Shown piece by piece: positions 1 to 5,797 of a stretch of DNA of 6,664 bases (its first letter is position 1; every line of letters begins with the position of its first letter). Position numbers and translations under genes: made by a program. This DNA comes from Hyphomicrobium sp. (GTDB lineage Bacteria; Pseudomonadota; Alphaproteobacteria; Rhizobiales; Hyphomicrobiaceae): contig JAUWCP010000131.1 in the NCBI GenBank assembly GCA_030609245.1, forward strand, positions 1 to 6,664, written 5' to 3'. Under the pieces are notes generated by a model. The model saw nothing but the letters and a program-made list of their open reading frames with translations, did not search any database and was not told the origin of the DNA.

Positions 1-671
1 GTCGCGTCATAGAATTTTCCACGATCCTGCACGCCGAAATTCTCGGCCATCGTGATTTGGATGCTGCGAACGAAGTTGCGATTCCAGAATGGCTCGAACA
101 TCGAATTTGCAAAGCGCGTGTAGAGGATGTTCTGCACCGGCTCTTTGCCAAGGTAATGATCGATGCGGAAAATATCGGCTTCAGAAAAGTACTGGTCGAG
201 AATCCGGCTCAGTTCACCCGCCGATTTCCGGTCGTGGCCAAATGGTTTCTCGACAACCAGCCGGGCATTCTTGGAGCATCCCGACTTGGCGAGTTGGGAG
301 GCGACGACCGAGAACAACATCGGGGGGATTGCGAGATAGTGTAGCGGACGCTTGGCGTCGCCCATCTTCTTGCGCAGCTCTGCGAACACATTGGGATCGT
401 TGTAATCGCCATCCACATAGCGAAGCTGGCTCAGGAGCTGCTTGAAGGCATCGCAGTTTATGTCACCGCCGTGCTCTTTTACGCTATCGGCCGCGCGGCC
501 TTTCAACTGGTCGAGGTTCCAGCCCCGCTTGGCGACACCGATAATGGGTGTCGCCAAACCTTCATCGCGCACGAGTCGATAGAGCGCGGGGAAAATCTGC
601 TTATAGGCGAGATCCCCCGTCGCACCGAAGAAGATAAGCGCGTCTGAAGCTTCATCGGTTGATCGTATCAT
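1..671 (-). CDS. zwf: glucose-6-phosphate 1-dehydrogenase, N-terminal part (cut by window edge)
   Basis: This enzyme oxidises glucose 6-phosphate to 6-phosphogluconolactone, the entry step of the oxidative pentose phosphate pathway, in the cytoplasm. The gene runs off the left edge: 223 complete codons are present, while the family is usually about 480-500 residues. Visible motifs are the dinucleotide-binding loop FGATGDLA (residues 15-22), EKPFGHD (141-147) and the substrate-binding FRIDHYLGKE (168-177, with H172). The last residues seen, ITMAENFGVQDRGKFYDA, are also typical. The catalytic-base histidine that normally lies a few residues further on is outside the window. K48-R49 after the second strand fit binding of the NADP+ 2'-phosphate (inference). 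The ATG at 671-669 overlaps the gnd stop codon (ATGA), and AGAAGG inside the end of gnd is its ribosome-binding site, so translation is probably coupled. No frameshift is visible. Confidence 0.96.
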   Translation of the reverse strand, partial: MIRSTDEASDALIFFGATGDLAYKQIFPALYRLVRDEGLATPIIGVAKRGWNLDQLKGRAADSVKEHGGDINCDAFKQLLSQLRYVDGDYNDPNVFAELRKKMGDAKRPLHYLAIPPMLFSVVASQLAKSGCSKNARLVVEKPFGHDRKSAGELSRILDQYFSEADIFRIDHYLGKEPVQNILYTRFANSMFEPFWNRNFVRSIQITMAENFGVQDRGKFYDA

Positions 672-1684
672 GGTGCCTTCTTCTCAAGGTGACCGCCGAA
701 CTCGAAGCGCATCGCCGACATCAGCTTATCGGCAAATTCCGCATCACCACGCGAAGAGAACCGGCTAAAGAGCGCGGAGCTGATTACCGGTGTGGGAACG
801 CCCTCGTCGATCGCCGCCTGCAACGTCCAGCGGCCCTCGCCGGAGTCGGAAACGCGGCCTTCAAAGTTCGATAGGTCCGGATTATGACGCAGCGCGCTTG
901 CAGTCAGGTCAAGCAGCCAGGAGCCAATCACACTGCCTCGGCGCCAAACCTCGGCGACCTCCGGCAGGTTGAGCTCATATTGATAAAGCTCTGGGTCGCG
1001 CAGCGGCGTCGTCTCAGCGTCCACGGTGCGCTGCTCCATCCCGGCGTTGGCATTCTTGAGGATGTTGAGCCCTTCGGCATAAGCGGCCATCACGCCATAC
1101 TCGATGCCGTTGTGCACCATCTTGACGAAGTGCCCGGCGCCGTTAGGGCCACAATGCAGGTATCCGTTTTCAGCCCGGCTTGGCTCGCCAGTCGCTCCGG
1201 GCGTGCGCGGCGCCTCATCGACACCCGGCGCAAGCGTCTTGAACACCGGATCGAGCCGCTGCACGACAGCGTCCTCGCCACCGATCATCATGCAATACCC
1301 GCGGTCCAATCCCCACACACCGCCGCTGACACCAACGTCGACATAGTGCAGGCCCTTGGGCTTAAGTGCTTTGGCGCGACGTAGATCGTCGTGATAATAG
1401 GAGTTGCCGCCGTCAACGACGATGTCGCCTGGCTCCAAATGCTGCAAAAGATCAGTCAGAACGGAGTCGACGACAGCAGCCGGCACCATCATCCACACTG
1501 CGCGCGGCTTTGAAAGCCCGTTGACGAACTTCGCGAGGTCGGTGCTGCCCTTCGCACCCTTGGCGATCAGTTCCTCAACGGGGGCAGCGTGCGTATCGTA
1601 CACGTGCAGGTCGTGCCCGGCCTTCATCAATCGCACGACCATGTTGGCACCCATACGGCCGAGGCCAATCATGCCTAGTTGCAT
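668..1684 (-). CDS. gnd: 6-phosphogluconate dehydrogenase, decarboxylating, short (probably NAD+-preferring) form
   Basis: This enzyme oxidatively decarboxylates 6-phosphogluconate to ribulose 5-phosphate and CO2. The protein has 338 residues, which fits the short YqeC/GndA-like class rather than the roughly 470-residue classical enzyme. An N-terminal Rossmann fold carries GLGRMG (8-12 region) and ends its second strand at D30 (LHVYD). An acidic residue there usually disfavours NADP+, so NAD+ is predicted. Other conserved segments are DGGNSYYHD (91-99), DVGVSGGVWG (116-125) and GAGHFVKMVHNGIEYG (182-197), which holds the catalytic K188 and E195. The helical C-terminal domain has GSWLLDL and a GEGRWT segment. 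The ATG at 1684-1682 is preceded by GGAGAG (minus strand, 1695-1690). The gene follows tkt by 52 bp and overlaps zwf by 4 bases, which places it in the middle of an operon. Confidence 0.96.
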   Translation of the reverse strand: MQLGMIGLGRMGANMVVRLMKAGHDLHVYDTHAAPVEELIAKGAKGSTDLAKFVNGLSKPRAVWMMVPAAVVDSVLTDLLQHLEPGDIVVDGGNSYYHDDLRRAKALKPKGLHYVDVGVSGGVWGLDRGYCMMIGGEDAVVQRLDPVFKTLAPGVDEAPRTPGATGEPSRAENGYLHCGPNGAGHFVKMVHNGIEYGVMAAYAEGLNILKNANAGMEQRTVDAETTPLRDPELYQYELNLPEVAEVWRRGSVIGSWLLDLTASALRHNPDLSNFEGRVSDSGEGRWTLQAAIDEGVPTPVISSALFSRFSSRGDAEFADKLMSAMRFEFGGHLEKKAP

Positions 1685-1716
1685 CGTTTCTCTCCGCGCT
1701 TCGTTTTTTGTCCTGA

Positions 1717-1737
1717 ACGTCCCCGACGGCGGGACGT
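1717..1737. repeat. perfect 7-bp inverted repeat at the tkt/gnd junction
   Basis: ACGTCCC (1717-1723) and GGGACGT (1731-1737) form a perfect 7-bp stem with a 7-base loop. On the mRNA strand (minus) the stem begins at the tkt stop codon and ends 32 bases before the gnd start. It is followed by A-rich sequence, not a T-run, so it does not look like an intrinsic terminator. A role as an intercistronic mRNA-stabilising or processing hairpin is inference. Confidence 0.5.
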
Positions 1738-3812
1738 CACGGACCGCGACCTAGAACCTGCTTGGCCGCGGCAGCCACACGCTCTGGCGTGAATCCAAAA
1801 TGTTCGTTGACGACATCGATCGGCGCCGAAAGGCCGAAGGTGTTCACGCCGAGGACCATCCCCTTGGCGCCGGCATAACGATCCCAGCCGATGGGTGAGG
1901 CCTCCTCCACGGTCACCCGCGCCTCGATGGCCGGCGGCAATACCGTGTCGCGATAGGCTTCGTCCTGCGCCTCGAACAATTCCCTGGAGGGCATGCTGAC
2001 CACACGTGCCTTGATCTTGTCGGCCGCCAGCAGATCGCGTGCGGCCAGACAAAGCGATACCTCGCTTCCCGTACCAATGAGAATGACGTCCGGTTTGGCG
2101 TCGGGAGCATCGGCGAGAATGTAGGCGCCCTTTGCCAGCCCGCTCGCCGGCGCAAGCTTCGAGCGATCGAAGACCGGTAACGGCTCACGCGAGCAGATCA
2201 GCGCAGCCGGCCGGTCCTTTAATGGCATGATGACGCGATAGGCTTCGACCGTCTCATTGGCATCTGCCGGGCGGATGACCAACATGCCGGGAATGGCACG
2301 CAGCGACAGCAACTGTTCGATCGGCTGATGCGTCGGGCCGTCCTGGCCAAGGCTAATGGAATCGTGCGTCCAGATGTGGAGCACCGGCAGGTTCATCAAT
2401 GATGCCAAACGTATCGCGCCGCGCGCATAATCGGTGAAGATGAGGTAGGCGGACGCATAGGCCCGTATCCCAGTCAGGGTCATGCCGCTGACGATCGCGC
2501 ACATCGTGTGCTCGCGAATGCCAAAGCGGATATTGCGTCCGCGATAGTCGCCAAGCCGGCTATACGGCTGGAACTCGCCGGCGTCTTCGAAAAGTAACAG
2601 CGTCTTTGTGCTGCCTCCCACGTCGGCTGCACCGCCCATGATCCAGGGAACCTTTTCGGCAATCGCATTGAGGATTTTGCCCGATGCTTCGCGCGTCGCC
2701 ATCCCTTTGGCGTCGGGTGCGAACGCCGGGATCGTGCTATCCCAGCCCTCGGGAAGGTCTCGCTTGGCGATCAGCCCGACCTGAGTGGCAAGATCGGGAA
2801 ACTTCTTCGTGTATTCTGCAAACGTTGCCTCCCAATCGCGACGCCGGTCCGCGCCGCGTTTGCCCATAAGATCGCTAAAGTGCTCGCGCACGCCCTCAGG
2901 CACGACGAAGTTCTTGTCGGGATCGAAGCCAAGGAATTCCTTGGTGCGGCGTACCTCCGCCGGGCCCAGCGGCTCGCCGTGCGCCTTTGGCGTATCGTGT
3001 CTCTCTGGCGAGCCATAACCGATGTGGCTGTGCACGATGATGAGCGTCGGCCGGTCCTCCGTCGCCAAGAACTCCCCATATGCGTGCGCCAGTTGGGAAA
3101 AATCATTGGCGTCCGCCACCCGCGTGACGTTCCAGCCATAAGCCAGGAAGCGTGCTTCCACATCCTCGGTGAAGGTAATTTCGGTGTGACCGTCGATAGT
3201 CACGTGGTTTTGGTCGAAGATCCAGCAAAGGTTGGAAAGTTTCAGATGGCCGGCGAGCGACGCCGCCTCGCTGGAAACCCCCTCCATGAGGCAGCCTTCG
3301 CCGCACAACGCGTAGACGTTGAAATCAAAGATATCGAAGCCCGGCTTGTTGTACGTGGCAGCCAGCCACTTGCCCGCAACCGCCATGCCCACGCTGGTCG
3401 TAACGCCCTGTCCAAGCGGACCGGTCGTCGCCTCGACACCGCTGGTCCAACCGTATTCGGGATGCCCTGGGCAACGGCTTCCCGCCTCGCGAAACGATTC
3501 AATGTCCTGCAGCGTGATCGCGTCGCGATCCTTCTCCTTGTAGGACGCAGCGGTCGCCCGGATCTCCGCAAGGTAGATCAAGCTATAGAGTAGCATCGAC
3601 GCGTGACCGCTCGACAAGACGAAGCGGTCGCGGTTGATCCATTCGGGATTCTTGGGATCGTAGCGCAGGAAATACTGCCACAGCACATAGGCGGTCGACG
3701 CTGCGTCCATCACTGTGCCGGGATGGCCGGAATTGGCCTTTTGGATGGCGTCGATGGACAGCGTGCGAACGGTATTGATCGCAAGCTCGTCGAGTTTGTC
3801 TTGGGCTTCCAT
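1737..3812 (-). CDS. tkt: transketolase
   Basis: This thiamine-diphosphate and Mg/Ca-dependent enzyme moves two-carbon units between ketose and aldose phosphates, linking pentose phosphates to fructose 6-phosphate and glyceraldehyde 3-phosphate. The 691 residues are close to full family length. The pyrophosphate-binding domain has GHPG with H30, SSGH with H70, CPGH with H117, GPLGQG (131-136) and the cofactor motif GEGCLMEG (171-178) closing at FDQN with N202. HGEPLG with H278 follows. The pyrimidine domain has IRFGIREHT with the catalytic E434, then WTHDSISLGQDGPTHQP (481-497) with H483 and H495. The C-terminal domain has GTGSEV and RVVSMPS. The usual GDG motif reads GEG here. A 12-bp insertion-like segment of charged residues (about 84-98) separates the first active-site loops compared with E. 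coli TktA. The ATG at 3812-3810 has AGGTAGG upstream as a moderate ribosome-binding site. Confidence 0.97.
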   Translation of the reverse strand: MEAQDKLDELAINTVRTLSIDAIQKANSGHPGTVMDAASTAYVLWQYFLRYDPKNPEWINRDRFVLSSGHASMLLYSLIYLAEIRATAASYKEKDRDAITLQDIESFREAGSRCPGHPEYGWTSGVEATTGPLGQGVTTSVGMAVAGKWLAATYNKPGFDIFDFNVYALCGEGCLMEGVSSEAASLAGHLKLSNLCWIFDQNHVTIDGHTEITFTEDVEARFLAYGWNVTRVADANDFSQLAHAYGEFLATEDRPTLIIVHSHIGYGSPERHDTPKAHGEPLGPAEVRRTKEFLGFDPDKNFVVPEGVREHFSDLMGKRGADRRRDWEATFAEYTKKFPDLATQVGLIAKRDLPEGWDSTIPAFAPDAKGMATREASGKILNAIAEKVPWIMGGAADVGGSTKTLLLFEDAGEFQPYSRLGDYRGRNIRFGIREHTMCAIVSGMTLTGIRAYASAYLIFTDYARGAIRLASLMNLPVLHIWTHDSISLGQDGPTHQPIEQLLSLRAIPGMLVIRPADANETVEAYRVIMPLKDRPAALICSREPLPVFDRSKLAPASGLAKGAYILADAPDAKPDVILIGTGSEVSLCLAARDLLAADKIKARVVSMPSRELFEAQDEAYRDTVLPPAIEARVTVEEASPIGWDRYAGAKGMVLGVNTFGLSAPIDVVNEHFGFTPERVAAAAKQVLGRGP

Positions 3813-3833
3813 CGCGACGCCTACCTGGCCTGT

Positions 3834-3845
3834 GCAAACGTTTGC
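3834..3845. promoter_or_regulatory. 12-bp palindrome GCAAACGTTTGC, candidate LacI/GalR-family operator of tkt
   Basis: GCAAACGTTTGC is a perfect palindrome with a central CG, the classical architecture of LacI/GalR-family operators. Extended to 3832-3847 (GTGCAAACGTTTGCGT), it agrees at 14 of 16 positions with the E. coli PurR consensus ACGCAAACGTTTGCGT as I remember it. It lies 21 bases upstream of the tkt start codon, just ahead of the ribosome-binding site. A bound repressor could block initiation or elongation into tkt-gnd-zwf. The palindrome is seen directly; the regulator and its ligand are unknown. No regulator gene lies in the window. Confidence 0.6.
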
Positions 3846-3888
3846 GTTTCGTTGCGTGGCCTGCTTGCGGCGGGCCTAGAAATCATAA

Positions 3889-3909
3889 CCTTGCGCCCGC
3901 ACCACAAGG
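3889..3909 (-). terminator. weak terminator-like hairpin after the ROK kinase gene
   Basis: On the minus strand, CCTTGTG and CGCAAGG pair as a 7-bp stem (one G-U) around a 7-base loop. The stem starts 9 bases after the kinase stop codon and is followed by TTATGATTTC, which is T-rich but interrupted. It could be a leaky terminator separating the kinase from tkt. The same tail contains TATGAT, a possible -10 element for tkt, but no good -35 lies at the right distance. Confidence 0.35.
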
Positions 3910-3917
3910 GGGTTGAG

Positions 3918-4706
3918 CTAACCTCTCTTCGCCATTGCCGGGTCGACAGTTGGTAGCTTCTCATCAAACGCATGGTCCATCTGCCTATCCCAAGCGCGCA
4001 CCCCGCCGGTAATGCCAGCCTTGTTGGACACCGTCTTCACATTTTTAGGCAAGGGGGGTTCGAGCAACCGCGAGTTGCCTCCGCCAATGTACAGTACGTC
4101 ATACATGACGACGGTTTCGAGAACCTCAATAACTTTTCGCACGCGCTTGTTAAAGCGCCGAGGCCCGATCTTCTCGATCGCCCTTGCGCCAACATACTCG
4201 TCGTAGTTCTTGCCGCCCTTGAAGGGGTGCTGGCTGAGCTCCAGATGCGGGGCCAGGCACCCATCGACGAACAGGGCGAACCCCATACCCGTTCCCATCG
4301 TCAAGACGCACTCGACACCGTGGCCGGTAATGACACCAAGCCCTTGAACACTGGCGTCGTTTAGCATGCGTACAGGCTTGCCCAATTTCTCGGACATGAC
4401 GCTGGCGAGCTTGAAGCCGTGCCATAGCTCGTTACCAAGGTTGGGAGCGGTGAGGACAGTGTCGGAGCGAACGACGCCGGGAAATCCGATCGTGATCCTG
4501 TCGAAGTGCCCGAGCTGCTGAGCCAGCCCAATCAGACCTTCGACCACCTTTTCAGGTTCAGCCGGATGCGGCGTGACGATCCTGACGCGATCCTTAACCA
4601 GTTGACCGGCCGTCGATAGGACGCCGGCCTTCAGATGGCTACCGCCGATATCGAAGGTGAGCGTTAGCGGGCCGTCGGCGGGAACATCACTATCGTTACT
4701 GGACAT
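3918..4706 (-). CDS. ROK-family sugar kinase, probable (polyphosphate) glucokinase
   Basis: The protein (262 residues) probably phosphorylates glucose to glucose 6-phosphate, feeding the adjacent Zwf. It has the ROK phosphate-1 loop FDIGGSHLKAG (18-28), FPGVV (75-79), TAPN (86-89), MLNDA with the catalytic-base candidate D117, the GTGMG phosphate-2 loop (138-142) and YIGGGNS near the C-terminus. Its short length, the absence of the CxCGxxGC zinc motif and the TPHPAEP segment (45-51) resemble polyphosphate glucokinases more than classical ROK glucokinases. The phosphoryl donor (ATP or polyphosphate) cannot be decided by reading. The sugar-contacting ExGH motif is replaced by ELSQHPF (156-162). 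There is no N-terminal helix-turn-helix, so it is not a ROK repressor. The start at 4706 is supported by GGGAG 7 bases upstream. Allokinase or mannokinase activity remains possible. Confidence 0.85.
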   Translation of the reverse strand: MSSNDSDVPADGPLTLTFDIGGSHLKAGVLSTAGQLVKDRVRIVTPHPAEPEKVVEGLIGLAQQLGHFDRITIGFPGVVRSDTVLTAPNLGNELWHGFKLASVMSEKLGKPVRMLNDASVQGLGVITGHGVECVLTMGTGMGFALFVDGCLAPHLELSQHPFKGGKNYDEYVGARAIEKIGPRRFNKRVRKVIEVLETVVMYDVLYIGGGNSRLLEPPLPKNVKTVSNKAGITGGVRAWDRQMDHAFDEKLPTVDPAMAKRG

Positions 4707-4732
4707 TCCGGCACTCCCAGGTTGTGAATTTC

Positions 4733-4762
4733 ATATGGCCAGTTTCCGCAGCCTTCGGCAAG
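4733..4762 (-). promoter_or_regulatory. candidate sigma-70-type promoter of the ROK kinase gene
   Basis: On the minus strand CTTGCC (4762-4757) and CCATAT (4738-4733) are separated by 18 bases. Each hexamer matches 5 of 6 positions of the alphaproteobacterial consensus CTTGAC/CTATAT. Transcription would start near 4726, leaving a leader of about 20 bases that contains the GGGAG ribosome-binding site at 4718-4714. Confidence 0.4.
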
Positions 4763-4916
4763 CCTATCGGAAATTTTGCCGACCACATGCAGCGATCTCA
4801 CGCTATCACATCGCTTAGTACGATCTCATTCAACGCTTTGTTATTCTGCGGTACGCAAAGAGATTAAAGTTGAGCGTTGTCAGAGCAACGACACAACCTT
4901 TCATACTTGCTTGGTC

Positions 4917-4922
4917 AGGAGG
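4917..4922 (+). promoter_or_regulatory. strong ribosome-binding site of pgl that fixes its start
   Basis: AGGAGG lies 7 bases before the ATG at 4930. It selects this ATG over an in-frame upstream ATG at 4870, which would add 20 residues unlike the family and has no comparable site. Confidence 0.85.
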
Positions 4923-4929
4923 TACAATC

Positions 4930-5661
4930 ATGAAGCCGGCGATCGGAACGCTTCGGGTGTCGGACGACCTCGCCGCCTTGTCACGCGCTTGTGCCGACCA
5001 TTTGTGCCAGACGGCGCGGGCCGCAAGTGACCGCGTTCTGGTTGCATTGTCCGGCGGCAATACGCCCAAACCCACGTACCAGCTTCTCGCCGAAGAGCCG
5101 GTGCGCAGCCAGCTCCCCTGGGACCGGGTGCATTGGATCTTTGGAGATGAACGCTTCGTGCCGCCATCCAATCCCGACAGCAACTACGGCATGGCACGCG
5201 CAGCATTCCTGTCTCGCGTGCCGGTGCCTCCCGAAAACGTGCATCCCGTTCCAACCGAAGGGGTCACACTTGATGAGGCCGCCGAGCAATACGAGGCGAT
5301 GCTCATGAAGCTGTACGGTGGAGATACCTTGCGCCTCGATCAACCATTGCTGGATCTCACCTTGCTCGGACTCGGGCCCGATGGCCACACCGCCTCGCTG
5401 CTGCCAGGTCAACCGGTCTTGCAAGAAACAAAGCGTTGGGTGGCACCCGTTCCGCACGGGCGGCCGCAGCCGCGCGTGAGCCTGACCTACCCCGCGCTCG
5501 ACTCCAGCCGTGTCGTCGCCTTTCTTGTCGCGGGCGAGGAGAAGCGTGAGATGCTGGACAAGATCTGGTCAGGCGACACGTCCGTGCCAGCCGGGCGCAT
5601 ACGCCCCGTCGGCGAGGTCATCTGGTTCGTCGACAAAGCGGCGGCGGGACGCTGGGCCTGA
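4930..5661 (+). CDS. pgl: 6-phosphogluconolactonase
   Basis: This enzyme hydrolyses 6-phosphogluconolactone to 6-phosphogluconate, the step between Zwf and Gnd. From the ATG at 4930 the protein has 243 residues, normal for the NagB-like Pgl (DevB) family. Conserved segments are LVALSGGNTPKPTY (37-50), WIFGDERFVPPSNPDSNYG (69-87) and LLGLGPDGHTASLLPG (145-160), with the probable catalytic H153. GEEK with K206 follows near the C-terminus. These distinguish it from glucosamine-6-phosphate deaminase, which shares the fold. It is divergent from the kinase/tkt/gnd/zwf genes, so the pathway enzymes are probably co-controlled from the shared intergenic region. It is followed by 136 bp before pepN, with no clear intrinsic terminator. 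Confidence 0.96.
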   Translation: MKPAIGTLRVSDDLAALSRACADHLCQTARAASDRVLVALSGGNTPKPTYQLLAEEPVRSQLPWDRVHWIFGDERFVPPSNPDSNYGMARAAFLSRVPVPPENVHPVPTEGVTLDEAAEQYEAMLMKLYGGDTLRLDQPLLDLTLLGLGPDGHTASLLPGQPVLQETKRWVAPVPHGRPQPRVSLTYPALDSSRVVAFLVAGEEKREMLDKIWSGDTSVPAGRIRPVGEVIWFVDKAAAGRWA

Positions 5662-5709
5662 CAAGCAAGAGTTCTGTATAACGAGTGGTCGGCCTAATTC
5701 GAGTTCGCC

Positions 5710-5738
5710 CCTGACGCGGTCAGTGACAAGCCCTATAT
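5710..5738 (+). promoter_or_regulatory. probable housekeeping promoter of pepN
   Basis: CCTGAC (5710-5715) and CTATAT (5733-5738) are separated by exactly 17 bases. This matches 11 of 12 positions of the alphaproteobacterial consensus CTTGAC-N17-CTATAT. Read in the E. coli frame it is CTGACG-N17-TATATT. Transcription would start near 5745, about 50 bases before the pepN start codon. This suggests that pepN is expressed independently of pgl. Confidence 0.55.
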
Positions 5739-5772
5739 TCCAAACGCTCGCTGACCGCTAACTACGAGCGGT
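5716..5772. repeat. inverted repeat spanning the pepN promoter, with overlapping alternative stems
   Basis: GCGGTCAGTGA (5716-5726) and TCGCTGACCGC (5748-5758) are complementary over 11 positions, with one mismatch that would be a G-U pair in RNA. The left arm lies between the -35 and -10 hexamers and the right arm at the predicted transcription start; their centres are 32 bp apart, about three helical turns. The arms also take part in smaller stems: CTGAC/GTCAG (5711-5715 with 5719-5723), ACCGCT/AGCGGT (5754-5759 with 5767-5772) and CGCTCG/CGAGCG (5745-5750 with 5765-5770). There is no T-run after any of them. Either a paired operator or a folding leader is possible. Confidence 0.45.
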
Positions 5773-5797
5773 TGCACCACCACAACATGAGACGCGC

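Larger units (their letters stand above)
4707..4929. promoter_or_regulatory. divergent intergenic region between the ROK kinase gene and pgl
   Basis: This 223-bp region must hold the start signals for both directions. Besides the kinase promoter listed separately it contains an 8-bp direct repeat CGATCTCA (4793-4800 and 4821-4828, 28 bp apart), each copy followed by CGCT. An inverted repeat AGCGAT/ATCGCT (4791-4796 and 4810-4815) overlaps the first copy. A second possible minus-strand promoter is TTGAAT (4833-4828) with TGTGAT (4810-4805), spacing 17. For pgl only a weak pair is seen, TTGTTA (4838-4843) and GATTAA (4862-4867). CGTTG/CAACG (4875-4879 and 4886-4890) could fold as a small hairpin in the pgl leader. 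Function is inference from position. Confidence 0.4.

Noticed and set aside
884..1384. 166-codon open frame on the plus strand, antisense to gnd
   Set aside because: It is a shadow of gnd, with no ribosome-binding site and no recognisable domain.
2880..3593. 237-codon open frame on the plus strand, antisense to transketolase
   Set aside because: It lies wholly inside the clearly coding tkt gene, its translation resembles no family I know, and long antisense frames are common in GC-rich coding DNA.
3918..4706. ROK protein as a transcriptional repressor acting on the tkt palindrome
   Set aside because: It has no N-terminal helix-turn-helix and its phosphate loops and catalytic Asp are intact, so it is a kinase.
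4870..4929. Longer pgl start at the in-frame ATG at 4870
   Set aside because: The strong AGGAGG at 4917-4922 directs initiation to 4930, and the extra 20 residues do not resemble the N-terminus of the family.
5716..5758. The pgl/pepN inverted repeat as an intrinsic terminator of pgl
   Set aside because: The loop is long (21 bases), no T-run follows on either strand, and the repeat overlaps a good promoter.
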